Shown here piece by piece: positions 1-7,030 of a DNA stretch of 10,084 bases; the first letter of the stretch is position 1; the number at the start of each line of letters is the position of its first letter. The stretch lies in contig ONIK01000060.1 in the NCBI GenBank assembly GCA_900317865.1, forward strand, positions 1 to 10,084. The letters are read 5' to 3'. The notes beneath the pieces are model-generated. The model was not told the origin of the DNA and did not search any database. It worked only from the letters and a program-made list of their open reading frames with translations. The position numbers were made by a program, and so were the translations under genes. The DNA comes from an uncultured Methanobrevibacter sp. (lineage in GTDB: Archaea; Methanobacteriota; Methanobacteria; Methanobacteriales; Methanobacteriaceae).

Positions 1-1613
1 CCACAATATTGAGGATAATCACTGAAAATTACATAACCTGAATAATTACCTGCATCCAAGTTAGGAAATGAAATATTAGCTGTATTATTGGTGATTTTTG
101 CAGTATATTTTTTATTATTTAATGTAATATTAACTGTTTTGCCATCAAATGTATTATTTTCTGCAAATACTGTAATAGTCATGTTTAAAGTATCACCATA
201 CTCAATATCTGAAACATCAATATATACTTCTGTTAAATTTAGAATATCATCCCCATAGGCAGTTTGATTGTCTATAATAACTGAATCAGTATTATCTGCT
301 GCTATTGTGTTACTTCCATCACCTGCCATATTTTTTTCAAAAGTACAATTGGTAATAGTTAACTCATCAGTTACAAATAATGCTCCCCCACTTATTATTG
401 CATCATTATTGGAAAATGTGGAATTAATGATTTCACCATAATCAACTGATATAGCACCACCATTATCTGCAACATTATTGATAAATGGAGAATTTATGAT
501 AGATAAATAAAAATCATTGTAAATAGCCCCACCAATTTTTGTTGCAGTGTTATCTGAAAAAATAGAGTCATAAATATATAATTCTCCTTCAGCTAAAATT
601 GCTCCACCATAATCAGCATTATTCCTTGAAAAACTTGAATCAAATACACTCAAAATAGTATATTCCTCAATGAATATAGCACCACCATAATCTGCATTGT
701 TATCTGTAAATTCAGAATCATGTATTTCAGCATCCCCACCAGATAAATGAACGGCACCTGCTTCAGAAGATGCATTATTTTTTTTAAATACACAATTAGA
801 TATGTTTAAGCCACTAACGTCACAAAATACAGCTCCGCCATAATTAGCTTGATTGTTAATGAATTTATTATCTATCAATTGACCAGAAATTCCATCCCAA
901 TATACTGCACCACCCTTGTCAGCACTATTATCATGAAAATTAGTATTTTTAATGATACCTTCTCTTCCTGACCAAATGATTGCACCGCCATTTTCAGCAC
1001 TGTTCTTTTCAAAATTACAATTTGAAATAATTCCATAATTTGCTTTCCAATAGATAATACTGCCATAATTTACACTATTGTTTAAAAAATTAGAATCATA
1101 CATACTGCCCTGGCTGCCTATCCAATCTATTAATTCACCGCCAAAAATTGGATTGTTTATAAAATTACAATTTTTAATTGTACCGTAATTGCCACCCCAG
1201 AGTATTATACCATCACTATCATCCAAATTCCAATTAATAAAATTAATATTTTGTAAAACAATATTATCTCCATATGCAACAAATAAATTAGACATATTAG
1301 ACCCATTACCATCAAAGAAATGTCCCTGTCCATTTATAGTAACATTATCAAAAATATATATTCCGTTAGTTAAATTAGATTCTGAACAATAGTAATCATT
1401 ATTTAAATTAATTACATCCCCAGGATTTGCATTTTGAATTTTTTCTGCAAGTTCATCTAATGTTTTTGCATCATCATTAGAAGTTTCCAATACATCATCA
1501 TTATCAGTATCTATGTTAATTTCATCATTATCAAAAGCATACACACAGCTCATAGAAAATAATAAAGATACTGCTAACAACACAATAAAAACATTTTTTA
1601 TGTTCAATAACAT
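1..1613 (-). CDS. adhesin-like secreted beta-helix protein (3' end outside window)
   Basis: The minus-strand frame is open for 537 codons from ATG 1613 to the window edge with no stop, so the C-terminus is missing. Residues 1-26 form a signal peptide (hydrophobic 8-21, ending VYA before F27). Residues ~70-430 are a right-handed parallel beta-helix built of about 13 coils with the pattern N-C/S-x-F, x-N-N-x-A, G-G-A-I/V. From ~455 a beta-rich segment with YGDTLNMTI and a final DAGNYS resembles the Ig-like domains of Methanobrevibacter adhesin-like proteins. The protein is probably exported to the cell surface and may mediate contact with cells or polymers; the ligand is unknown. An alternative start is TTG at 1607, which would place GGGGAT (1617-1612) at a better ribosome-binding distance than ATG 1613, whose GGGGG run directly abuts it. 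The frame is sure, the family likely, the role inferred. Confidence 0.85.
   Translation of the reverse strand, partial: MLLNIKNVFIVLLAVSLLFSMSCVYAFDNDEINIDTDNDDVLETSNDDAKTLDELAEKIQNANPGDVINLNNDYYCSESNLTNGIYIFDNVTINGQGHFFDGNGSNMSNLFVAYGDNIVLQNINFINWNLDDSDGIILWGGNYGTIKNCNFINNPIFGGELIDWIGSQGSMYDSNFLNNSVNYGSIIYWKANYGIISNCNFEKNSAENGGAIIWSGREGIIKNTNFHDNSADKGGAVYWDGISGQLIDNKFINNQANYGGAVFCDVSGLNISNCVFKKNNASSEAGAVHLSGGDAEIHDSEFTDNNADYGGAIFIEEYTILSVFDSSFSRNNADYGGAILAEGELYIYDSIFSDNTATKIGGAIYNDFYLSIINSPFINNVADNGGAISVDYGEIINSTFSNNDAIISGGALFVTDELTITNCTFEKNMAGDGSNTIAADNTDSVIIDNQTAYGDDILNLTEVYIDVSDIEYGDTLNMTITVFAENNTFDGKTVNITLNNKKYTAKITNNTANISFPNLDAGNYSGYVIFSDYPQYC
366..1280 (-). repeat. tandem beta-helix coil repeats, ~75 bp period
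   Basis: Within the adhesin-like gene, equivalent coil positions fall at residues 114, 139, 164, 189, 214, 239, 264, 290, 315, 341, 366, 390 and 414, so the unit is 24-26 residues (72-78 bp). Each unit carries an N-x-x-F segment, an N-N-x-A segment and usually GGA followed by a beta strand. The units are diverged at DNA level, so this is a protein repeat and not a recent DNA duplication. Confidence 0.85.
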
Positions 1614-1658
1614 CCCCCATATCTATAAAGTTTTTACATTAAAAATTATATCTATAAT

Positions 1659-1668
1659 TATTAATAAA
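1659..1668 (-). promoter_or_regulatory. possible TATA box of the adhesin-like gene
   Basis: The minus-strand sequence TTTATTAATA lies about 46-55 bases upstream of ATG 1613, which would put transcription start near 1636 with a leader of about 25 bases. The surrounding gap is very AT-rich, so other TATA-like choices exist (for example near 1645-1653). Weak call. Confidence 0.3.
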
Positions 1669-1714
1669 TTCTTTTGTTAAATGTGTATATGTTCATGAAA
1701 ATGATTAATAACTA

Positions 1715-1732
1715 CTTAAAATTAAAAAATTT
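1715..1732 (-). terminator. U-rich tract after the MFS gene
   Basis: Directly after the MFS stop codon (TGA, 1735-1733) the minus strand reads AAATTTTTTAATTTTAAG. Runs of U without a stem are typical archaeal terminators. It separates the MFS gene from the adhesin-like gene 119 bp further on. In such AT-rich DNA this is only suggestive. Confidence 0.3.
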
Positions 1733-3100
1733 TCATTGGTTAATATTAGATTTGATACCAACAAAAGAAGCAAATACAGATGCCATACATAACACCACAC
1801 AAATAAGACATGTTATTTGGCAACTGGTTATCAATAAAGGATAATATTGCTCGACAATAGGAACATTACCCATTACAAAAGCAAATACCAGCGTCAATAT
1901 TCCCATACTCATTGCCTGGCCTACAGTACGCATTGTTGATACAGCCGCTGATGCAACTGAAGTATCCTTTGGAGGAACTGAACTCATTATAACATTTGTA
2001 TTTGGTGGAGAGAATAATCCAAATCCTATACCATAAATTACCATAGATATAATTAAATATTCCAGTGGTGTTTGACCGTTTAAAAATGAGAATAAAATTA
2101 AAGAAATGGTACCTAATCCCATACCAATAGCTGCTAAAATTTGTGGAACATATCTATCTGACAATCTTCCTGCTATTGGGGCAAGAACTACCTGACATAA
2201 TGGTGCAACAAGGAGAATCATACCTGCAGATTGTGAATCAAATCCTTTAATGTACTGTAAATGATAATTCAAAATTGTTGTTACAGCAAAAGTAGCCAAA
2301 TATGCAGACAATGAAGCAAAATTAGAAGATGAAAATTTGCGATTTTTGAAAAATCTAACATCAAATACTGGATGGTCTTGTTTCAGCTCTATTAATGCAA
2401 ATATAATTAAAATTACTATACCTAAAATTGTCAATATTATTCCTAAATATGTATTTAGTATAGTAAAACCATACATGAACAATACCATTCCAATTCCATA
2501 GGAAACAGATCCTTTAATATCAAGAGGAATATTTTTAAATGTAATCCATTCATCATCAACTTTAGTTAAAAGCAATGCCAATATTACAAATAAAAAAGGA
2601 ACACCGAATAAAACTACTGATCTCCAGCCCAAATGGTAATTAAGGATTCCGCCAAGAACAGGAGACATAGATAAACCAATGTAAACTCCAGTAATATTGA
2701 TTCCTAATGCTTTTCCTCGCTCTTCAGGTTTGAATGCGGATACCACCATGGACATGGAAGTAACGTTTATGAAAGACAATGAAATTCCCAGTATAAAACG
2801 AGATGCTAAAAACTGCTCTTGAGAAGTTACCAAGACATTGACAATAGAAATTATAATAAAAAGAATAATACTTAAAATAGTGACTTTTTTAAGACCATAT
2901 TTACCTGAAATCTGGCCTGCAGGAACTGAAATTACTGCTACAACTAATAAAAAGATAATTGTAACCCAATTTTGAACAATATTGCTCATATGAAATTCAT
3001 TGGCTATTGTTGGTATAACAACCGTAACTGCATTAACTGCAAAAACTGTGAAAAATGACAATACCGTACAAATTAAAAGAATTAAATTTTTCTTTTCCAT
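1733..3100 (-). CDS. MFS transporter, DHA2 (EmrB/QacA) drug-exporter type
   Basis: A 455-residue membrane protein with about 14 hydrophobic segments (roughly 5-25, 41-61, 72-92, 97-117, 132-153, 161-178, 198-215, 217-236, 260-280, 290-310, 321-341, 347-370, 390-413, 421-448), the layout of the 14-TM DHA2 proton-coupled exporters. Motif A is GQISGKYGLKK (62-72), with S in place of the usual D. The antiporter motif C appears as GLSMSPVLGG (142-151), followed by GWR (158-160) and the family's PVFDVRFFKNRKF (244-256). The likely role is efflux of a small organic or toxic compound; substrate unknown. The only in-frame ATG is at 3100; a stop lies four codons upstream. No ribosome binding site is visible, so translation may depend on read-through from the glycosylase gene, whose stop is 23 bp upstream. 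Family call is firm, substrate is not inferable. Confidence 0.9.
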   Translation of the reverse strand: MEKKNLILLICTVLSFFTVFAVNAVTVVIPTIANEFHMSNIVQNWVTIIFLLVVAVISVPAGQISGKYGLKKVTILSIILFIIISIVNVLVTSQEQFLASRFILGISLSFINVTSMSMVVSAFKPEERGKALGINITGVYIGLSMSPVLGGILNYHLGWRSVVLFGVPFLFVILALLLTKVDDEWITFKNIPLDIKGSVSYGIGMVLFMYGFTILNTYLGIILTILGIVILIIFALIELKQDHPVFDVRFFKNRKFSSSNFASLSAYLATFAVTTILNYHLQYIKGFDSQSAGMILLVAPLCQVVLAPIAGRLSDRYVPQILAAIGMGLGTISLILFSFLNGQTPLEYLIISMVIYGIGFGLFSPPNTNVIMSSVPPKDTSVASAAVSTMRTVGQAMSMGILTLVFAFVMGNVPIVEQYYPLLITSCQITCLICVVLCMASVFASFVGIKSNINQ

Positions 3101-3123
3101 CGGATTAAATTATATAAAAGAAA

Positions 3124-4026
3124 TTATTTTAATCTTTCCATCAGTCCGGATTTGCGGGCATAATGAAACATATATAATTGGACATATCCTGCATAGTCCC
3201 CAAATTCATCCATTCCAAACTCACGAACTTTTTCTACTTTAATATCTTTTCCATCAAAGTATAAATAGGATACAATACGTTTAATCCATACATCACTTGG
3301 AAAAGCTTCTCTAAATCCAAAACCATAAAGCAAAATACAATCAGCAACCTTCGGACCCACCCCAGGTACTTTTAGGATTGTTTCAAATGCTTCATCATAT
3401 GACATTTTTGATATATCTGAAAGGTTCATTTCAAGTGTAAAAATCTCACTTGCTTTTCTCATGTATGGTGCCCTGTAACCTACACCACAGGATTTTAAAT
3501 TATTATTTTCAACAGAACCATTTTTTAAAAGTTCTTCTTCATCATCTAAAAATATATCATTGAAAGATTTAGTATCAGGAAATAAATAATAATTATTAAA
3601 ATTACGACCCCATTTAAATTTCATATCGTAAATAGACTTTGTCCAGCGCTTAATTGAATTGTTAGCAGAACAAATTGATGATATTATGCATTCAAACTGA
3701 TTTTTTGCTTGAAATAATCTTAAACCATTGCAAAATTTAGACATATCCTTAAGCTCATCATGACCATCAAGATATCGATAAAACTTACTTAAATCAAAAT
3801 CCAAATCATAAATTTCACTGACTTTTGAAATGGCCTGCTTTTCACTTATATTTCCAGTGTATGAAAAGTCAATATTTTCACCACATTGTTTGACATGAAA
3901 AATAGAAGGATTGGTATCGATACAAACCAAATCACTATAAGAATCATCAGTTTTTATCCATGGGGGCTGTGAAGTTTGACCAGATACTTGAGTTAGTTCT
4001 AAATCAATTGGAGCTTTAATAATCAT
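3124..4026 (-). CDS. ogg: 8-oxoguanine DNA glycosylase, OGG1 type
   Basis: Bifunctional base-excision repair enzyme predicted to remove 8-oxoguanine and nick the abasic site. The 300 residues comprise an OGG N-terminal domain (about 1-110) and an HhH-GPD domain (about 110-295). The hairpin PGVGPKVADC (221-230) holds catalytic K226, and FPSDVW holds catalytic D245; their 19-residue spacing equals human K249/D268. SGQ (G16), ICSANNSIKR (N122, R127), GVGYRAPY (R185), C230, Q283 and F287 align with human G42, N149, R154, R204, C253, Q315 and F319, the lesion- and partner-base-reading residues. Human H270 is W247 here. There is no C-terminal Fe-S cysteine cluster, which argues against the Nth/MutY branch. 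Its start overlaps the hisF stop by 4 bp, implying coupled translation, although a metabolic link with histidine synthesis is not evident. Confidence 0.9.
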   Translation of the reverse strand: MIIKAPIDLELTQVSGQTSQPPWIKTDDSYSDLVCIDTNPSIFHVKQCGENIDFSYTGNISEKQAISKVSEIYDLDFDLSKFYRYLDGHDELKDMSKFCNGLRLFQAKNQFECIISSICSANNSIKRWTKSIYDMKFKWGRNFNNYYLFPDTKSFNDIFLDDEEELLKNGSVENNNLKSCGVGYRAPYMRKASEIFTLEMNLSDISKMSYDEAFETILKVPGVGPKVADCILLYGFGFREAFPSDVWIKRIVSYLYFDGKDIKVEKVREFGMDEFGDYAGYVQLYMFHYARKSGLMERLK

Positions 4027-4847
4027 AATCTAACAGCCACGTTATTTTCTTTTAAGTACTCTTTAACTTCACCAATAGAATACTGATTAAAATGGAAAAT
4101 ACTTGCTGCAAGAGCTGCTGAAACATCTGTCTTTTCAAAAACATCCAAAATATCTTTAGGTTCACCAACACCACCACTTGCAATAACCGGAATATCAACA
4201 GCATCATTAATAGCCTTATTTAATTCAATGTCATAACCTGCCTGCGTTCCATCCCCATCCATACTAGTTAAAAGGATTTCACCAGCACCAAGATCCTGAC
4301 ATTCACAAGCCCAAGCTATCGCATCCATGCCAGTAAATTCACGGCCACCGTAAATACTGCAATCAAACCAGCAATATCCCTTGTCAGTTTCAATGACAAT
4401 TTTGTCTTTTGCATCATCAGGATGGTCAACATATCTTCTTTTTGCATCAATTCCTATTACAACCGCCTGAGAACCGACTACTTTAGAAGCTTCCGTTAAT
4501 AAAGTAGGATTTTTAATAGCTGCAGTGTTGGTTGAACATTTATCTGCTCCCGCTTTTAACATTTTAATATAATCATCAACTTTTCTTATTCCTCCACCCA
4601 CACAAATTGGCATGAATACATTTTCAGTTAATCTATCGATTACATCAGCCATTGTAGCGCGTCTTTCGTGAGAAGCTGTAATATCCAATACAACAACTTC
4701 ATCGGCTCCTTCTTCATAATAACGAGTTGCAAGTTCTACCGGATTACCGGCATATTTAATTTCCTTAAATTCAACACCTTTAACAACACGTCCTTCAGGA
4801 ACCTGTAAATCACAATCCAGACAGGGAATAATTCTTTTAGTTAACAT
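4023..4847 (-). CDS. hisF: imidazole glycerol phosphate synthase cyclase subunit HisF
   Basis: Cyclase half of the HisF-HisH enzyme: with ammonia passed from HisH it converts PRFAR to imidazole glycerol phosphate and AICAR in histidine synthesis, in the cytoplasm. The (beta/alpha)8 barrel shows catalytic D11 in PCLDCD and D134 in GIDAKRR (D130 of Thermotoga HisF), phosphate loops GGGI (84-87) and ASGGVG (223-228), N107-T108, and SMDGDGT (195-201) with D199. At 274 residues it is about 20 longer than bacterial HisF; the extra segment lies at about 138-160 (GYCWFDCSIYGG region) and is, from memory, usual in archaeal HisF. HisH is not in the window. Its start lies 48 bp downstream of the secG stop, and a GATATT precedes the ATG as a weak ribosome binding site. 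Very sure. Confidence 0.97.
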   Translation of the reverse strand: MLTKRIIPCLDCDLQVPEGRVVKGVEFKEIKYAGNPVELATRYYEEGADEVVVLDITASHERRATMADVIDRLTENVFMPICVGGGIRKVDDYIKMLKAGADKCSTNTAAIKNPTLLTEASKVVGSQAVVIGIDAKRRYVDHPDDAKDKIVIETDKGYCWFDCSIYGGREFTGMDAIAWACECQDLGAGEILLTSMDGDGTQAGYDIELNKAINDAVDIPVIASGGVGEPKDILDVFEKTDVSAALAASIFHFNQYSIGEVKEYLKENNVAVRL

Positions 4848-4863
4848 AATATCAAATAGAAAA

Positions 4864-4893
4864 AAAGTAGTTATTGTTTTTAAAAAACAATAA
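4864..4893 (-). terminator. palindrome plus T-run between secG and hisF
   Basis: TTATTGTTTTT (4871-4881) and AAAAACAATAA (4883-4893) form a perfect 11-bp inverted repeat around one base. On the minus strand the stem starts three bases after the secG stop and is followed by CTACTTTTTTT (4871-4861), so it has the form of a terminator or attenuator for secG. All but two pairs are A-T, so the RNA stem would be weak. The central TTTTTTAAAAA could instead be a TATA-like element for hisF, or the dyad a regulator site. Confidence 0.4.
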
Positions 4894-4895
4894 TA

Positions 4896-5057
4896 TTAAG
4901 CTGAATATCTTAAAACAAAACAAAATATTGCTAAAATGATAGTTAAAACAACAACATGCTCAGGAGAAAGTTTTGGTCCAACACTTTCTTCATCAAAGTA
5001 CCTTACCAAACCTGCACCGGTTTGAGGCATACTAATTTTATTATCTTTTTTTGACAT
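4896..5057 (-). CDS. secG: preprotein translocase subunit Sec61-beta (SecG), archaeal
   Basis: A 53-residue protein: basic N-terminus MSKKDNK, the archaeal Sec61-beta signature MPQTGAGLVRYFDEE (10-24), then GPKLSP (27-32), and a single C-terminal transmembrane helix (about 34-51, HVVVLTIILAIFCFVL). It is the small tail-anchored subunit of the SecYE-beta channel through which proteins are exported or inserted into the membrane. The ATG at 5057 is preceded by a good ribosome binding site, AAAGGAGATATT (5069-5058). It is the first gene of the minus-strand group with hisF, ogg and the MFS gene, and is divergent from the ABC importer operon. Length and signature fit the family closely. Confidence 0.93.
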   Translation of the reverse strand: MSKKDNKISMPQTGAGLVRYFDEESVGPKLSPEHVVVLTIILAIFCFVLRYSA

Positions 5058-5113
5058 AATATCTCCTTTTCAATTAATTTTTAAAATAACTGTTACTAAT
5101 TATTTTCTTCATA

Positions 5114-5125
5114 GTATATAATATT
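5114..5125 (-). promoter_or_regulatory. probable TATA box of secG
   Basis: Read on the minus strand, ATTATATACTAT lies about 57-68 bases upstream of the secG ATG. This would place transcription start near 5092-5095 and give a leader of about 35 bases containing the GGAG ribosome binding site. It is the best TATA match on this strand in the 230-bp divergent gap. Confidence 0.45.
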
Positions 5126-5220
5126 ATTGAAAATGAATTTCATATTTACATTTTGTTAATTAAATATAATTTAAATCTACAATATCCTATAAAAAAAAAT
5201 TATTTATTGAACATAACCCC

Positions 5221-5230
5221 AAATATATAA
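5221..5230 (+). promoter_or_regulatory. probable TATA box of the ABC importer operon
   Basis: AAATATATAA lies 58-67 bases upstream of ATG 5288. The expected start of transcription is near 5250-5253, giving a leader of about 35 bases with the AGGAG ribosome binding site at 5275-5279. It is immediately followed by the inverted repeat at 5233-5264. Confidence 0.5.
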
Positions 5231-5232
5231 TC

Positions 5233-5264
5233 AATTATCATTGTTTCTAAAATAAATGATAATT
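5233..5264. promoter_or_regulatory. perfect 10-bp inverted repeat, likely operator of the ABC importer operon
   Basis: AATTATCATT (5233-5242) and AATGATAATT (5255-5264) are exact reverse complements separated by 12 bases. The arm centres are 22 bp apart, two helical turns, which suits a dimer binding one DNA face. The site begins 3 bp after the TATA box and covers the expected transcription start, the classical position for a repressor. With transcription starting near 5250, only the right arm would be in the mRNA, so action at DNA level is more likely than an RNA hairpin. No regulator gene is in the window. Confidence 0.55.
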
Positions 5265-5287
5265 ATGTTATTTTAGGAGTAAATATT

Positions 5288-6235
5288 ATGTCAAAAAATA
5301 GAAAAATTATTGGACTGACTATAGTGATAGTAGTTTTTTTACTAATTATTTTTACACTATATGCCATGTCTAGTGAAAATACAGACAGTGTTAAGATTGG
5401 GTATTTGCCTACAGATCATGATGCAGCATTATTTGTCGCAAATGCTACAGGAATGTATAAAGATGCGGGAATTGAAGTGGAATTATATGAATATAACAAT
5501 GGTGGAGATATGATGAGTGCAATGGCTAGTGGTGATTTGGATGTTGGATATGTTGGAATAACGCCAGCAATATATTCCATATCTAAAGAAGTACCTATAA
5601 AAATTGTTGCAGGAGTTCAAAATGAGGGAAGTGGTTTGCTTTCTCATGATTCCTCAGTTAAGTCAGTCTCTGATTTAAAAGGTAAGATTGTGGCTACACC
5701 AGGAGAATCATCAATACAAAGTGTATTATTAAAATATGATTTAAAGAAAAACGGACTAAATTTTTCTGATATTGAAAGTCCCAGCATGAAGGTTTCTTCA
5801 ATGAATGATGCATTAAGAACTAATAGTATTGATGGAATGTTAACATATGACCCTTATGCTACAATTTCAAAAGAAATCAATAATCAAACATTGGTAGAAA
5901 ACTCTTCAGATATTTTACCTGACCATCCATGCTGTGTTGTAGTAATGAATGAAAAATTTATATCAGGACATTCTGATAAAGCTCATAAAATTTTAGATAT
6001 TCATAAAAAAGCAACGGAGAAAATAAAGGAAAATCCTGAAGGAATAGAAAAATATTTGCCACCACATATTGTTCCTAATCCTGAAATTGAAAAAGAAAGT
6101 TTAAATCATATTAAATGGGTAAGTGATTTGAATGACACTTATAAGGAAAACATAAATAATTTTTTAAAAATTGAGCAAGATTTGGGAATAATTAATGAAA
6201 CAATATCACAAGATAAGTTATTTGCAAAAATTTAA
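5288..6235 (+). CDS. ABC transporter substrate-binding protein, NMT1/SsuA-like
   Basis: A 315-residue binding protein of the nitrate/sulfonate/taurine/thiamine-precursor type (COG0715-like fold). Residues 7-27 are one hydrophobic segment followed by MSSENTDS with no lipobox, so it is probably held in the membrane by an uncleaved N-terminal helix, with the binding domain outside. The fold starts with VKIGYLPTDHDAALFVA (35-51), then GGDMMSAMASGDLDVGYVG (72-90) and LKGKIVATPGESS (130-142). H44 and the HPCC cluster (H213, C215, C216) are unusual and could touch the ligand. The ATG has AGGAG eight bases upstream. The permease and ATPase genes follow after 33 and 9 bp. Substrate cannot be read from sequence: sulfonates, including coenzyme M, a thiamine-type pyrimidine, or a metal-associated ligand are all possible. 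Confidence 0.85.
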   Translation: MSKNRKIIGLTIVIVVFLLIIFTLYAMSSENTDSVKIGYLPTDHDAALFVANATGMYKDAGIEVELYEYNNGGDMMSAMASGDLDVGYVGITPAIYSISKEVPIKIVAGVQNEGSGLLSHDSSVKSVSDLKGKIVATPGESSIQSVLLKYDLKKNGLNFSDIESPSMKVSSMNDALRTNSIDGMLTYDPYATISKEINNQTLVENSSDILPDHPCCVVVMNEKFISGHSDKAHKILDIHKKATEKIKENPEGIEKYLPPHIVPNPEIEKESLNHIKWVSDLNDTYKENINNFLKIEQDLGIINETISQDKLFAKI

Positions 6236-6268
6236 ATAAGATCTAAAAGTTACTAAAGGGTTTTTAAT

Positions 6269-7021
6269 ATGAAAAATTTCAGAAACGAATATAAAAAAGA
6301 GACAATAATATTACCTATTATTTTAATAATAATTTGGTATGTGATTTGTGATGTATTTCAGCTAATTCCAAGTTACATGTTTCCCGGACCAACGGACGTT
6401 GTAAATTCATTTGTCAAGTTAGTTGTATCAGGAAAACTTTTTAAAGATATCTTTGAAACACTTTATAAAGTATTGTTTGGTATGTTGCTAGCATCAGTAG
6501 TTGGTATAACATTTGGAATAATATTGGGTTGGTCTGAACGATTAGAAATGTTATGTAAATTAGTTATTAGTATTTTAAGACCTATTCCACCAATTGCATG
6601 GATTCCTTTTTCAATAATGTGGTTTGGTATTGGAATAGGACCTGCAGTATTCATAATTTTTATGGGATGTGTTTTTCCAATACTAATTTCAACAATTGAT
6701 GGAGTACATAGAACAGACCCTGTTTTAATAGAAGCGGCACAATCATTTGGAGCATCAAATTCACAGATGTTAACTGAAGTAATCGTACCATCAAGTTTAC
6801 CATATATTGTATCCGGACTTAAAGTGGCAATGGGTATTGCTTTAATGTGTACAATTTCCGGTGAGATGATTGGATCCAGTTCCGGTATAGGATATATGAT
6901 TTTAACATCTACGAGCCTATTTGATACAGGTTCAACCGTTGTTGGAATGTTAGTAATTGGTGTAATAGGCATAATTTTTGATTATATTTTTACAAAAATA
7001 CAGGAAAGAATATTCTGGTAA
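6269..7021 (+). CDS. ABC transporter permease, SsuC/TauC type
   Basis: A 250-residue inner-membrane channel subunit with about six hydrophobic helices (roughly 12-32, 65-87, 92-108, 118-140, 178-198, 221-241). The BPD-transporter signature facing the ATPase is EAAQSFGAS (155-163), continuing to VPSSLPYIVSGLK; RPIPPIAWIP (104-113) is characteristic of the SsuC/TauC/ThiX group. MFPGPTDV (37-44) is another family mark. It should form a homodimer that takes the ligand from the upstream binding protein. AAGGG about seven bases before the ATG acts as ribosome binding site, and the gene ends 9 bp before the ATPase gene. Family assignment is firm. Confidence 0.93.
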   Translation: MKNFRNEYKKETIILPIILIIIWYVICDVFQLIPSYMFPGPTDVVNSFVKLVVSGKLFKDIFETLYKVLFGMLLASVVGITFGIILGWSERLEMLCKLVISILRPIPPIAWIPFSIMWFGIGIGPAVFIIFMGCVFPILISTIDGVHRTDPVLIEAAQSFGASNSQMLTEVIVPSSLPYIVSGLKVAMGIALMCTISGEMIGSSSGIGYMILTSTSLFDTGSTVVGMLVIGVIGIIFDYIFTKIQERIFW

Positions 7022-7030
7022 GGTGATAAT

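Noticed and set aside
875..1066. 63-codon minus-strand frame inside the adhesin-like gene
   Set aside because: It is out of frame with the 537-codon adhesin frame, which carries the signal peptide and the regular repeats.
366..1280. CRISPR-like or DNA-level tandem repeat array
   Set aside because: The ~75-bp periodicity is in the protein; the DNA units are diverged and there are no identical repeats with unique spacers.
3109..3118. TTTTATATAA on the minus strand just before the MFS gene, as a TATA box
   Set aside because: Only about 9-18 bases separate it from the ATG, so transcription would start inside the coding region; no suitable downstream start exists before the first membrane helix.
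6463..6972. 169-codon open frame on the minus strand
   Set aside because: It lies antisense within the permease gene, has no ribosome binding site, and its protein is a low-complexity Ile/Pro/Thr-rich shadow of the permease codons.
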